The position numbers and the translations under genes were made by a program. A DNA stretch of 64,000 bases from CALHVX01 sp039198065 (lineage in GTDB: Bacteria; Pseudomonadota; Gammaproteobacteria; Pseudomonadales; Azotimanducaceae), in NCBI GenBank assembly GCA_039198065.1, contig JBCCTU010000003.1, forward strand, positions 62,001 to 126,000, written 5' to 3'. The number at the start of each line of letters is the position of its first letter. Positions within the stretch are counted from its first letter, which is position 1. Positions 16,400 to 25,652 of this stretch are shown piece by piece. A model generated the notes under the pieces. It saw nothing but the letters and a program-made list of their open reading frames with translations, was not told the DNA's origin and did not search any database.

Positions 16400-17038
16400 T
16401 CAGGGTGCGAAACGACGGCTCAGGCTCAGCAGATGGGAGTCGACGCCCGCGTTCTCGTCGGCCGCGTCCAGGTTCGAGTGGTGCATGATTCGGTAGGCGA
16501 GTTCCCAGGCACCGTCGCGGCCAAAGCGAATACCGATGGCGGCCCGATCTTCAAACTGCCAGCGGGTTCCGAGGCGCAACGCTCGATTGTTGCCGGAGCG
16601 CAGTTCCCGGTCACTAAGTAGGGACAGACCAACGCCGAGTTCCAGAAACGGCTCGATCGGTGCCGCGAACAGCCGTTGGAACTGCCAGCGCAGTACCGGG
16701 CTCGCGCCGAGAACCCACAGTCGCTCGGCCCCTCGGTCGGCGTTACCCGGTGTAATGTTGCTGGCGTCCCAAAGGGTTACGCCAACGTCCCAGAAGCCGC
16801 TGAAGTAGAAGTGCTCACGTTCCCAGACGCGTCGTGCCCAATGGCGCTGTACCGATACTCGATAAGTATCGTGGGACTGACCGGCGCGACCTTCGCCAAG
16901 GGCGAGGGTAGCGCCCCAGCGGGCATCGTTCGGAATTCCGGACTCGGCTCTCGCGAACGCAGCTAGCAAGACCAACACGGCTAGCGCGGCGCGTCGCAGC
17001 CCGCCCGGGCGCGTGGTGGCAGGTTTAGCGTGCGACAT
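16400..17038 (-). CDS. pagL: PagL-type lipid A 3-O-deacylase
   Basis: Outer-membrane enzyme that removes the 3-O-linked acyl chain of lipid A. The 212-residue frame from ATG 17038 has a signal peptide (LRRAALAVLVLLAAFARAES) and beta strands. The family's active-site region near the C-terminus reads YRIMHHSNLDAADENAG, containing the catalytic His-x-Ser (H-S) and the N-x-G segment, then SHLLSLSRRFAP. The length is slightly above the roughly 170-190 of characterised PagL proteins. It is divergent from the kinase-like gene at 17136. Databases often call this family acyloxyacyl hydrolase, which is the same domain. Confidence 0.85.
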   Translation of the reverse strand: MSHAKPATTRPGGLRRAALAVLVLLAAFARAESGIPNDARWGATLALGEGRAGQSHDTYRVSVQRHWARRVWEREHFYFSGFWDVGVTLWDASNITPGNADRGAERLWVLGASPVLRWQFQRLFAAPIEPFLELGVGLSLLSDRELRSGNNRALRLGTRWQFEDRAAIGIRFGRDGAWELAYRIMHHSNLDAADENAGVDSHLLSLSRRFAP

Positions 17039-17135
17039 AACGGCTTCCGATTGGCGTGCGGCGAGTGTACCCGCTAGCCGCAGGCACGGGGTCGTCATCG
17101 AGTACACTGAAGGCCTTGAAGTCTGGGGTACGAGC

Positions 17136-18152
17136 ATGGCGACGGCGGGAATCAATGCGGACGCAATCGAGCGCTGGCTCCGTGCTGCGGGGATCGATCT
17201 CCAACCGCCGGTGCGGTTCGAACTGCTCGCCGGCGGGCACTCGAACCTGACATTTCGTCTCGACGACGCCTCGGGATCGCGGGTGCTGCGACGACCGCCG
17301 TTGGGACAGGTGCTTGAGAGTGCGCACGACATGGCGCGCGAGTACCGAATCATTCATGCCGTAGCCCAGTCGACGGTGCCGGTGCCGCAGGCGCTCGCGT
17401 TGTGTGAGGACCGAAGCGTCAACGACGCACCGTTCTACGTTATGGCCCACGTGGACGGAGCCGTTTTGCACGACGCAGCGGCCGCGGCGTCGCTGAGCGC
17501 TGAGCAGCGCCGATCGCTTTCGGAGGAAGTGATCGATGTGCTCGTCAATCTGCACCGTGTGGATCCCGACCGCATCGGGCTAGGGGACCTTGGGCGCAAA
17601 GAAGCGTACATCGAACGGCAGCTCAGACGCTGGAAGAAACAGTGGCTCGCCGCCAAGACCCATGAGATTCCGGAGATGGACGCGACGCTTACGCTGCTCG
17701 AGGAGCGTCTGCCGGAGCAGATTGGTGCGTCGATCGTACATGGCGACTACCGCCTCGGGAACATGATCGTTCGAGACGGCTCGATCAAGGCCGTGCTCGA
17801 TTGGGAGCTGTGCACCTTAGGCGATCCGCTGGCAGACCTTGGCTACACGCTGAACTGGTGGGCGCAGCCGGAAGACGACAATGCTGAAACCGCACCTACG
17901 GGGGCCGGCGGTTTCCTGACCCGCGAGGCCATGGCCGAATGCTATGCCAATGGCAGTGGCCGGGATCTCTCGCAGCTCAATTACTACCGGGCGTTTTCGC
18001 ACTGGCGTCTCGCCGCCATTGGGCAGGGCGTTTACAAGCGCTACCTGACCGGCGCAATGGGTGAGGATCACGGCCAGGATCTCGATGAGCGCAAGGACGG
18101 CGTCGCTCGCGGTGCCCGCAATGCGCTTGAACTGCTGGAGTCGCTGCGTTGA
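17136..18152 (+). CDS. APH-family phosphotransferase (ACAD10-like)
   Basis: Kinase-fold protein of 338 residues from the aminoglycoside phosphotransferase family. The glycine-rich N-lobe (ELLAGGHSNLTFRL), the catalytic loop SIVHGDYRLGNM and the metal-binding VLDWELCTLGDPLADLGY are complete. This branch is usually found with acyl-CoA dehydrogenases and synthetases and is thought to phosphorylate hydroxyacyl intermediates, not drugs. Here it heads an operon with a 2-oxoglutarate oxygenase and allantoinase, which gives no direct hint of substrate. Its TGA stop overlaps the TTG start of the next gene (TTGA). ATG 17136 gives the family N-terminus; upstream in-frame codons run into the divergent promoter region. 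Confidence 0.88.
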   Translation: MATAGINADAIERWLRAAGIDLQPPVRFELLAGGHSNLTFRLDDASGSRVLRRPPLGQVLESAHDMAREYRIIHAVAQSTVPVPQALALCEDRSVNDAPFYVMAHVDGAVLHDAAAAASLSAEQRRSLSEEVIDVLVNLHRVDPDRIGLGDLGRKEAYIERQLRRWKKQWLAAKTHEIPEMDATLTLLEERLPEQIGASIVHGDYRLGNMIVRDGSIKAVLDWELCTLGDPLADLGYTLNWWAQPEDDNAETAPTGAGGFLTREAMAECYANGSGRDLSQLNYYRAFSHWRLAAIGQGVYKRYLTGAMGEDHGQDLDERKDGVARGARNALELLESLR

Positions 18153-19105
18153 TCGTGCCCACCGTTGATCTTGGGTGTGGCGCCGGTGAACCTGAGGGTT
18201 TGAGCACGCTTGCGCAGACCCTCGATGCAGCGCTGACCTCGACGGGCTTCATTGCCCTGCGCAACGCCCGGGTTCCTGCTGCAGTCGAAGCTGCGGCCTT
18301 CGCCGCGGCGCGGGCGTTCTTCGCCGAGCCGCTCTCGACGAAAGCCCGCTTTGGTTACAGCTCCGCAGCGGCAAACTTCGGTTACCAGGCACCGCTGACG
18401 GAAGCCCTGGACCCGGCTGTTGCTCCGGATCTCAAAGAATCGTTCACGATGCGTGACCTGCGTCATCGGACCCGTGATGCCGGCTGGCCGAGCGCTGGGT
18501 TTCAGCGCGCAGCCGAAGCCATGTACGACGCCTGTTTCGACGCCTCGATGTTGCTGTTGCGGGTATTCGCCGTGGCGCTCGGGGAAGCCCCCGATTTCTT
18601 TACCCGGCTGCACAGTGGAGAGAACGCAACGCTGCGCTTTCTTCACTATCCCGCGGCTGGGCTGGAACGATCAGACGCAGAGCAGATGGGGGCCGGTGCG
18701 CATACGGACTACGGCGCGCTGACGCTGCTGTTTCAGCGCGGGGTCGGCGGACTGCAGTTGAAACCCGAAGGCAGCTCGTCTTGGATCGATGTGCCGCCGG
18801 TTGCCGGTGCGGTCAACGTAAACACCGGCGATCTGATGACGCATTGGAGCAACGGACGCTATCCCAGCACGCTACACCGGGTTCAGCCTAAGCTCGGCAC
18901 GGAAGACCGCTTCTCCATCGCCTTTTTCTGCGATCCGGACGCCGATGCACCCGTGATCTGCTTACCCCAGTGTGTCAGTGCAGATCGGCCAGCGCGCTTC
19001 GCCGATACAACGGCCGGAGCACACATACAGCAGCGCATCGAGGCGTCCCAGGCCCACCTTCAACTCGATGCCGAACCGGCGGCGCGGCGGGAGCCTGTGG
19101 CGTGA
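18149..19105 (+). CDS. 2-oxoglutarate/Fe(II)-dependent oxygenase, isopenicillin N synthase-like
   Basis: Non-haem iron oxygenase of 318 residues. The N-terminal DIOX_N region (VPTVDLGCG, GFIALRNARVP) and the C-terminal jelly-roll are clear. Iron ligands are the H and D of GAHTDYGALTLL and the H of STLHRVQPK; the 2-oxoglutarate-binding pair is R and S in DRFSIAFF. It starts at TTG 18149 overlapping the upstream stop, and its own TGA overlaps the GTG start of puuE (GTGA), so the three genes are translationally coupled. Coupling to allantoinase suggests a role linked to purine or ureide metabolism, but no substrate can be named from sequence. Confidence 0.87.
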   Translation: MIVPTVDLGCGAGEPEGLSTLAQTLDAALTSTGFIALRNARVPAAVEAAAFAAARAFFAEPLSTKARFGYSSAAANFGYQAPLTEALDPAVAPDLKESFTMRDLRHRTRDAGWPSAGFQRAAEAMYDACFDASMLLLRVFAVALGEAPDFFTRLHSGENATLRFLHYPAAGLERSDAEQMGAGAHTDYGALTLLFQRGVGGLQLKPEGSSSWIDVPPVAGAVNVNTGDLMTHWSNGRYPSTLHRVQPKLGTEDRFSIAFFCDPDADAPVICLPQCVSADRPARFADTTAGAHIQQRIEASQAHLQLDAEPAARREPVA

Positions 19106-20031
19106 GCGAAAAACCGAGTTCGACGCCGTACCCGCGCGACCTCCTCGGCTATGGGGCCGAGCCGCCCCATCCCCGATGGCCCGGGGAGGCTCGAGTCGCG
19201 CTTCAGGTTGTCCTCAACTATGAAGAAGGTGCAGAGAACAGCGTTCTTCATGGCGACGCCGGGTCGGAAACCTTTCTGTCGGAGATCATCGGCGCGCAGG
19301 CCTACCCGGCGCGCCACCAGTCGATGGAGACGATGTACGAGTACGGCTCACGCGCCGGCTTCTGGCGCCTCCATCGGTTGCTGACGGACTATGAGGTGCC
19401 GGTCACCGTGTACGGCGTTGCCATGGCCTTGGCGCGCAACCCGGCCGCCGTGGCGGCGATGCAGTCTGCTGGGTGGGAAATCGCTAGCCACGGCTACCGT
19501 TGGATCGACCATCAGTTCATGCCCGAAGCCGAGGAGCGGGAGCAGATTCGGCGCGCTATTGATGTACACGAGTCGGTGACCGGCGAGCGTCCCTTAGGTT
19601 GGTATACCGGTCGCGACAGCCCGAACACGCGTCGGCTGGTGCTGGAAGCCGGTGGCTTCCTCTACGATTCGGACTCGTACGCCGACGATCTTCCGTACTG
19701 GGTCGCGGGACCCGCAGGACCGCACCTCGTTATTCCCTATACCCTGGACGTAAACGACATGCGCTTTGCAGCCCCCCAGGGCTTCAACTCTGGCGACCAG
19801 TTTTTTTCCTACCTTAAGGACACCTTCGATTGTCTCTATCGCGAGGGTGAGACGGCGCCGAAGATGATGAACCTCGGACTCCACTGTCGTATCGTTGGGC
19901 GTCCGGGGCGCACGGAATCGCTGCGTCGGTTTCTCGACTACGTGCGGAGTCACGATCGTGTATGGATCTGCCGCCGGGTCGATATAGCTCGGCATTGGCA
20001 CGAGTTCCATAAACCTGTGGGCGCAGCTTAA
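19102..20031 (+). CDS. puuE: Allantoinase, polysaccharide-deacetylase type (PuuE)
   Basis: Converts allantoin to allantoate in the cytosol without a metal cofactor. The 309-residue length matches the PuuE enzyme of Pseudomonas fluorescens. The start PRDLLGYGAEPPHPRWPGEA, the VVLNYEEGAENSVLHGD block, EIASHGYRWIDHQFM and GWYTGRDSPNTRRLV are diagnostic of PuuE as opposed to true polysaccharide deacetylases. The GTG start overlaps the previous stop by 4 nt. It supplies the allantoin step that is missing from the main purine locus 13 kb downstream. The next 939 bases are non-coding, so it ends the operon. Confidence 0.93.
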   Translation: MSEKPSSTPYPRDLLGYGAEPPHPRWPGEARVALQVVLNYEEGAENSVLHGDAGSETFLSEIIGAQAYPARHQSMETMYEYGSRAGFWRLHRLLTDYEVPVTVYGVAMALARNPAAVAAMQSAGWEIASHGYRWIDHQFMPEAEEREQIRRAIDVHESVTGERPLGWYTGRDSPNTRRLVLEAGGFLYDSDSYADDLPYWVAGPAGPHLVIPYTLDVNDMRFAAPQGFNSGDQFFSYLKDTFDCLYREGETAPKMMNLGLHCRIVGRPGRTESLRRFLDYVRSHDRVWICRRVDIARHWHEFHKPVGAA

Positions 20032-20970
20032 GCTAAAAGACTTTCTGTGCCCCCATGTATCGGATGAGCCCGAACGACTTTAGGTAGCGATCCGACGACC
20101 GAATGGAGTTTGTAGTCTCAAACCGCCGATGCGGGCCGAGTATCAAACCCTTCGCTTGGGTTACCAGTCAGTTTCGTTGCCTCTGATTGCTTCGGCCGCG
20201 CAGAACCTTGCAAATTACAAACGTTCAGCCATCGACGTTGTCCATTGGTCAAGCGGGCCATGCGAGAAACGTTGTGCTGCAATCTCTCAGGCCCACCTTC
20301 CGATCCATCGATCCATCGATCTATTGACGTGCGCCGGTAGTAGGGGAAAGGAATCTCGAGCTATCGTGTGCTTGTCAGGATTCGTGTTTTGAGGAGGCAT
20401 GCTGCGGAACCGGATTGCTTTGCACTACTGCATGTTCATTTAAATAAAAGACTATGGCTAGCAACGCCCGATGTACCGGTCACGAGTTGAGTTCGTGCAT
20501 GGGTGTCCACATCAAACGCTTGGCCGGAATTTGCAACGCACCCGATTTGTTTGTTTCCTGGTCAACTGCGCAGACCTCAAGAGTCCTAGCTGGTCGGCGT
20601 AAGGGATAGATAAATGGATCGATCGTTGCAAACTCGCTAGCCAGCGGTTTGTGCAGCGAACGAACTGGTGAGTGACAGATTCGCGGCGATCAAGCCAAGT
20701 ATCGACGATATTTCTTGCCTACGCAAAAGGCAGTATCTTCCCAGGCCAGGTACGGGCGTTTGCAACACCGATCCACCAGCAAACGGCTGGTTAGGCTGTT
20801 CAGTGGCCCTCGAGCCGGCCGCTACACACGCCCTGTGCCCGACCTCTGCCAGGACCTGCCTTATCCGCCTCGCCCCGCAAACCCCAGATAGGTCTCGCAA
20901 ATCTTGGGGATACGCAAGGTTATGGTCCTCGAATAGCGTTCTGGTTAACGCACAAAACGCAGATCATCCA
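20032..20970. other. Long non-coding stretch before the orphan secreted protein
   Basis: I find no convincing gene in these 939 bases. Composition is visibly richer in A and T than the flanking genes, with a short AT block near 20440-20452 and a small direct repeat of ATCGATCC around 20303-20320. Small open frames exist but have no ribosome-binding site or family resemblance. An open frame continues upstream of the orphan gene to 20668, but it lacks the character of coding sequence. The stretch probably holds the promoter of the orphan gene; no clear -35/-10 pair stands out. Confidence 0.5.
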
Positions 20971-22779
20971 ATGCGCTCAATGTCAGATGCACGATCTATG
21001 AGAGGGCTGTACCTGCTGTTCCTTGTAGCACTACTTCCTGCTTCAGCGATAAGCTCGGCGACGGAACGGTTAAAGACACCGAAGATGGTCTTACCGCCAA
21101 AAATTACGAGAGTCCTTCCCGCTAAGTCGCTCAGCATACGACCTGGAGATCAGCGCACGATTCGGATTGAAGGCTTCAACCTGAAGGGTACAGCAATCCA
21201 AGTATTGCGCGGCGGTAGAACGAGCAGTGGGCTTATGGTGAAGGGGCTACGTAGCGAGAACAACCAAATTGAATTCACATTGGAAGCAAGACGTACTGCA
21301 TCAACAGGCAAAGACTACGGCTTACGACTTGATAGCTCAGTGGCAAGTGTCAGTGTCCCCATTCGCCTTGAGGTCTTGGGAAAACCCGCGGTAACTCGCC
21401 GAACGCGGCCGTTATTGCCCAGTAGAGTCAACACTGGCGTGCTGCCTCCGGAGTTCACCTACGAACCAAGAACGGGTGCCTCGTCGGGAAGCGTCATCAC
21501 TTTTACTTCGGCCGCGGATCTCAGTGGCGACCGACTGCCGAGCGCGGATCAACTTCGAATTAAGCTTGGCGGTGTCTTACTCACCATCGAGGCCATTACT
21601 GGGCGCGAAGTGCGCGCGCGTATTCCTTACGCACCGTTGCCAGAGAGCCCCGCGCGACTCCCGCTGACCGTGAGCTATGTTGGAACATCCCAGCAGCGGG
21701 TCGTGGATGAGTTTTTTCGGTTCGACCCCGCACGGTTTCAATCTGATCAAGCAAGCATCAGCTCAATCAGGCACGTTGGAGACGAGCCGCTTTCAGCGTT
21801 GCCCTGGTCTACAAATGTAGAGCTGGAAGTTGTTGTCGACAATTTCCCGTTCAAGCGTGTTCGAATGAGCGATGTTTCCTTGCGGCTCCTTCCTCGGCGC
21901 GTCACGTTGTGTCTCGGCTTAAACAAGCCCCGTGTCGGAAATCCAACAGAACAGCGCGGAGCGGATGGCCGCGTTCACCTAAAGGTAGCTGTGACGGCGT
22001 TTGAAGACTGTCCCGCCTTTGAGCCCGGTAATTTTGCTTTGGAATTCAGGAATCAGCCGGAACGAAATCAGGCGCGCCTCTCATCACCGGCGCCAGGTAG
22101 GGGCTATGTCTTAGTTCCTACTAGGGCGCGGTATGACATCAGGGCGCGGGAACCGCGCCGAATTACAATTCAAGACACTGCGCGCCTTGAAGACAAGTTG
22201 CAGTGGTTGGATTCCCGAAAGTTCGGTAGGTGTGATGGCATCGTTGCCCGGAAACCTGTTGGTCATCACTTCACGAACCGGGACACTGCCTTCAGAGTTC
22301 GTAGCGGACCCGTCGGTACCGTGTGTCGATACCTTAGTCATCGACTGAGGGCGAAGGAGGGAGTTCGCTTTGGGTTCGGACGCGCGCCCCTGATCGACGC
22401 TCCCATGTGGTCGTCGGATTACGTATTCACTCTGCGTGGATCCACTATCGGAAACAGCTGTGAACATCTGACCAGCCAAATTAGTCAATTCGACCGGGTT
22501 GCTCCCGATGCCAGGTACGCGCGTCAGCCGCTACGAAGACCGCGCTTGGATGAGTACCCGGCGCGTGTAATGGAACTGCGCTGTAAGGGACCGGTGGAAG
22601 GTGGCGCGGTCGGAACCGAACACGAAGCGTTTGTGCGTATTAACGAGCTAAGGCTTCAATATGATCCCGATCTTGACGTCCGGCAGTCCAACTATGAGGA
22701 CTTTATTCACAGGATCTGTTTTGCGAAACGCGGTTCCCCATTGAGCTGTGTTTCCAGTCAAATCCCGGCGGTTAACTAA
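20971..22779 (+). CDS. Orphan secreted protein with IPT/TIG-like domains
   Basis: I do not recognise this protein. Starting at ATG 20971 (602 residues; ATG 20998 is nearly as good), it opens with a signal peptide (MRGLYLLFLVALLPASA) and is then rich in beta strands. Two N-terminal repeats look like IPT/TIG immunoglobulin-type folds: PPKITRVLPAKSLSIRPGD with IEGFNLKG at about 40-145, and a second at about 155-260. The C-terminal half has scattered cysteines (CDGIVARK, VCRYL, SCEHL, LRCKG, RICFAK, LSCVSS) that may form disulfides. Codon choice includes AGA, ATA and CTA more often than neighbouring genes, and the flanks are non-coding, consistent with acquisition by transfer. Confidence 0.6.
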   Translation: MRSMSDARSMRGLYLLFLVALLPASAISSATERLKTPKMVLPPKITRVLPAKSLSIRPGDQRTIRIEGFNLKGTAIQVLRGGRTSSGLMVKGLRSENNQIEFTLEARRTASTGKDYGLRLDSSVASVSVPIRLEVLGKPAVTRRTRPLLPSRVNTGVLPPEFTYEPRTGASSGSVITFTSAADLSGDRLPSADQLRIKLGGVLLTIEAITGREVRARIPYAPLPESPARLPLTVSYVGTSQQRVVDEFFRFDPARFQSDQASISSIRHVGDEPLSALPWSTNVELEVVVDNFPFKRVRMSDVSLRLLPRRVTLCLGLNKPRVGNPTEQRGADGRVHLKVAVTAFEDCPAFEPGNFALEFRNQPERNQARLSSPAPGRGYVLVPTRARYDIRAREPRRITIQDTARLEDKLQWLDSRKFGRCDGIVARKPVGHHFTNRDTAFRVRSGPVGTVCRYLSHRLRAKEGVRFGFGRAPLIDAPMWSSDYVFTLRGSTIGNSCEHLTSQISQFDRVAPDARYARQPLRRPRLDEYPARVMELRCKGPVEGGAVGTEHEAFVRINELRLQYDPDLDVRQSNYEDFIHRICFAKRGSPLSCVSSQIPAVN

Positions 22780-23389
22780 GTCCGGGTGTACAGACTTATA
22801 TGACTCAACATCTTATGGGTCAGTACCGCCAGTCTCCTGCTGGGAAGTCTCGTAAAGCGGATGGATGCCTCTAGTCTCGCGTGAACAACGGACAGCACAA
22901 ATCTCTCAGCTTTAAGACTAAGGCTGCCCTGTCCTGACGTCGCAACTGAGGCCGATTTCCCTCTTTGTCTCCGTGGAACACTAGTCTTTTACGTTCGTTT
23001 GGTGCTCATGCACGCTTTCTCTACTCGGCGAAACAGACCCACGGTGGCGAAACAGCATTGAACCATGACGGTCGCGTGCGCGGAGGCGTGAGCGGTCCAA
23101 TCTGAGTTGTGGACTTTGTCTTTCGGTTCGAATGACTGAGTAGAACCTTCCTAATTGGGCGCCGCGGAAACGTTTACGTACGGGTTCACATACCTCCTGG
23201 ACCGGTGTGTCTTTGATTTAGGTACGCTTTTTTTGGGCCAACAACCGCCGCAACCAGCTCGTAGCGTCGATCCCTTCCGGGAGAATCACAGCTTCTCACG
23301 CATCGGCCTCCGATCAGACTCGGTTCGAAGTTGTTGCGACTATAACAACCGATCCGGTCTTTAGCCGTTACACTAGGGGTATGCCTTCC
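22780..23389. other. Non-coding region leading to the tRNA-Gly gene
   Basis: No supportable gene in these 610 bases; composition stays AT-richer than the window average. Its last part must hold the tRNA promoter: a TACACT -10-like hexamer at 23369-23374 lies 15 nt before the tRNA 5' end, but I see no good -35 at 16-18 nt spacing. No integrase, transposase or terminal repeat is visible, so it gives no mechanism for the local composition change. Confidence 0.5.
23369..23374 (+). promoter_or_regulatory. Candidate -10 element of the tRNA-Gly gene
   Basis: The hexamer TACACT lies 15 nt before the mature tRNA 5' end, the distance expected for a short-leader tRNA promoter. A matching -35 hexamer is not obvious, so this is a weak call. 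Confidence 0.35.
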
Positions 23390-23544
<155 letters not shown>

Positions 23545-23585
23545 TCCGAGGCCGCAACGGGCTCGGCGCCGCATCGTTCCGTTCC

Positions 23586-25208
23586 GTGATCGACTACGAC
23601 TGGGTCGCCATTGGCTCCGGAGAGGTCGTCTGGCTTGCCGTCGCCTTTGGCTTTGGCCTGCTGGCAAGGACTGTTGGGCTGCCACCGCTCGTCGGTTACC
23701 TCGCAGCCGGGTTTGTCTTGGGCGCTGCCTATCCCGGTGCAGCCGAGGGGCCCTTACTCGACAAACTGTCGGACCTTGGCATCACCCTGCTGTTATTCAC
23801 CGTGGGCCTGAAGTTGAACCTTGGCACCTTAGCGCGCCCGCAGGTCTGGTCGGTGGCGATGCTCCACATGCTCATCACCGTCGCGGTTCTTTTCGCCTTT
23901 CTGGGCGGCCTCGGTACCCTCGGCTTACCTCTCCTCGCGCAGCAGGAGCCCGAGACGCAGCTGCTGTTAGCCTTTGCACTGTCGTTCTCGAGCACGGTCT
24001 TCGTTGTGAAACTCTTGGAAGAACGGGCGGCGGTGACTGCACTCTACGGCCGGCTGGCCATTGGCGTGTTGCTGATGCAGGACGTTGCGGCCGTTGTCTT
24101 TCTTGCCGCAGCTTCAGGCAAGGTGCCGACGGTTTGGTCGCTGCTGTTGCTGTTGCTCTTTCCGGCTCGGCATATTCTTGGGCGGGTGCTTGCGTTCCTG
24201 GGCCATGGTGAGCTGCTGATTCTCTACGGCTTTGTGCTTGCCCTCGGCGGCGCTGAGCTGTTCGAGAGCGTCGGTGTCAAAGGCGACATTGGTGCGCTTG
24301 TCGTCGGCGTCTGTCTTGCGGGTCACAGCCGCGCGGAAGAACTGTCGAAAGCTATGCTGTCCTTCAAAGACCTCTTCCTGCTAAGTTTCTTTTTGTCGAT
24401 TGGATTGGCAGGCGTGCCGTCGCTGATGGCCGTCGGTGTTGCGGCATTGCTTGCGCCGCTCGCGGTCGCCAAGGCGGCGCTGTTCTTCGGGCTGTTTTCC
24501 CTCCACCGTCTACGTTTGCGGACGGCTTTTCAGGGCGCGCTGAGTTTGGCGAACTATAGCGAGTTCGGTCTCATCGTTGCCGCTGTAGGAGTCGCCAATG
24601 GCTGGCTTGATGCGGCTTGGCTCGTGCTGCTGGCCCTTTCATTGGCGTTCTCGTTTCTGCTCTCTGCACTGGGTGCGCGTTATTCTGAGCCCGTGTATCG
24701 GACGCTGAAGCCCGCGCTGCGTCGCTTTGAGCGCCAAACCTTGACGACGGAGGACCAGTTGCTGACGCTTGACGGTGCCAAAGTTGCCGTCGTCGGCATG
24801 GGGGGCGTGGGCAGTGGGGCCTATGACGCCTTAGCCGCCGAAGGAAAACTGGGGTTGGTGGGGGTTGATCTCGACCCGGTAACGGTTGCGAGCCATACAG
24901 CGGCGCAGCGTCGGGTGCTACGCGGTGATCCTACGGACCCGGACTTCTGGGATCGAATCGTTGATTCTCACACCCTTGATCTGGTGTTGATCGCGCTGCC
25001 AAAGCTCTCAACGACGCTGGACGTGATCGAGCGACTCAGCGAGCTCGGCTACGACGGCGAAATCGCCGCGACCTGTCGCTTCGAAGACGAGGCCGAGGCG
25101 CTACGCCAGGCCGGAGCCAGTACGGTCTTTAATCTGTACGACGATGCCGGCGTCGCGTTCGTCGCCCGGGCAGAGGGACAACTTGCAGCACTACTACCGA
25201 CACCTTAA
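23586..25208 (+). CDS. CPA2-family cation:proton antiporter with TrkA-N domain
   Basis: Inner-membrane monovalent cation/proton antiporter of the KefB/YbaL type, 540 residues. Residues 1-390 form about 12 membrane helices, with the family signatures LPPLVGYLAAGFVLG, DLGITLLLFTVGLKL, SFSSTVFVVKLLEE and LLMQDVAAVVFL. Residues about 400-530 are a cytosolic TrkA-N Rossmann domain (VAVVGMGGVGSGAYDAL) that would bind a nucleotide and gate transport. The start is GTG 23586, 42 nt after the tRNA gene, so the two could share a transcript. The VOC gene follows after 12 nt. Confidence 0.92.
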   Translation: MIDYDWVAIGSGEVVWLAVAFGFGLLARTVGLPPLVGYLAAGFVLGAAYPGAAEGPLLDKLSDLGITLLLFTVGLKLNLGTLARPQVWSVAMLHMLITVAVLFAFLGGLGTLGLPLLAQQEPETQLLLAFALSFSSTVFVVKLLEERAAVTALYGRLAIGVLLMQDVAAVVFLAAASGKVPTVWSLLLLLLFPARHILGRVLAFLGHGELLILYGFVLALGGAELFESVGVKGDIGALVVGVCLAGHSRAEELSKAMLSFKDLFLLSFFLSIGLAGVPSLMAVGVAALLAPLAVAKAALFFGLFSLHRLRLRTAFQGALSLANYSEFGLIVAAVGVANGWLDAAWLVLLALSLAFSFLLSALGARYSEPVYRTLKPALRRFERQTLTTEDQLLTLDGAKVAVVGMGGVGSGAYDALAAEGKLGLVGVDLDPVTVASHTAAQRRVLRGDPTDPDFWDRIVDSHTLDLVLIALPKLSTTLDVIERLSELGYDGEIAATCRFEDEAEALRQAGASTVFNLYDDAGVAFVARAEGQLAALLPTP

Positions 25209-25220
25209 CCGAGGACGATC

Positions 25221-25622
25221 ATGGGAGCTGTACTCGCACACATCGCAATTGAAGCGGATGACACCGCCCGGGCCCGGGCGTTCTATGAGGCTGCGTTTGA
25301 GTGGGACTTTGAGCCCTGGGGTCCGCCGGATTTCTTTCACATCAGGGGTGCTGGAGTCCACGGCGCGCTGCAGCTCCGGCGCGAACCCGTACCTCTGGGA
25401 CGCAAAGGGATCGAGTGTACGTTCGCCGTGCGCTCCCTGGATGATACGGAAGCGCGAGTGGCAGCTGCCGGGGGAACGGTTGATGGGGAGCGTTTTACGA
25501 TTCCCGCCGTGGGCACGCTGCGTGCCATTACCGATACGGAGGGTAACGCCCTAATGATCATGGCCTACGAGCCGGCCGCTCTTGCTGAGTTGGGCATCGA
25601 TGTGTCGCTGTTGCGATGCTAA
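25221..25622 (+). CDS. VOC-family (glyoxalase-fold) protein
   Basis: 133-residue protein of the vicinal oxygen chelate superfamily. The start MGAVLAHIAIEADDTARARA, with FYEAAFEWDFEPWGPPDFF, is the repeated beta-alpha-beta-beta-beta signature of glyoxalase/bleomycin-resistance folds. The C-terminal half (GIECTFAVRSLDDTEARV, TDTEGNALMIM) is the second repeat. Metal ligands are not obvious apart from H8 and a terminal acidic residue, so an enzymatic role is unproven. It follows the antiporter by 12 nt with a GAGGA ribosome site, and a DUF4345 gene follows, so the three are likely co-transcribed. Confidence 0.85.
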   Translation: MGAVLAHIAIEADDTARARAFYEAAFEWDFEPWGPPDFFHIRGAGVHGALQLRREPVPLGRKGIECTFAVRSLDDTEARVAAAGGTVDGERFTIPAVGTLRAITDTEGNALMIMAYEPAALAELGIDVSLLRC

Positions 25623-25652
25623 CCGCCCGTGCGGGCGCGACAGGAGCCGCGC

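Noticed and set aside
20129..20392. 87-codon open frame in the non-coding stretch after puuE
   Set aside because: No ribosome-binding site, no recognisable pattern and no neighbour coupling.
23155..23364. 69-codon open frame upstream of the tRNA
   Set aside because: Composition is not coding-like and the start has no Shine-Dalgarno sequence.
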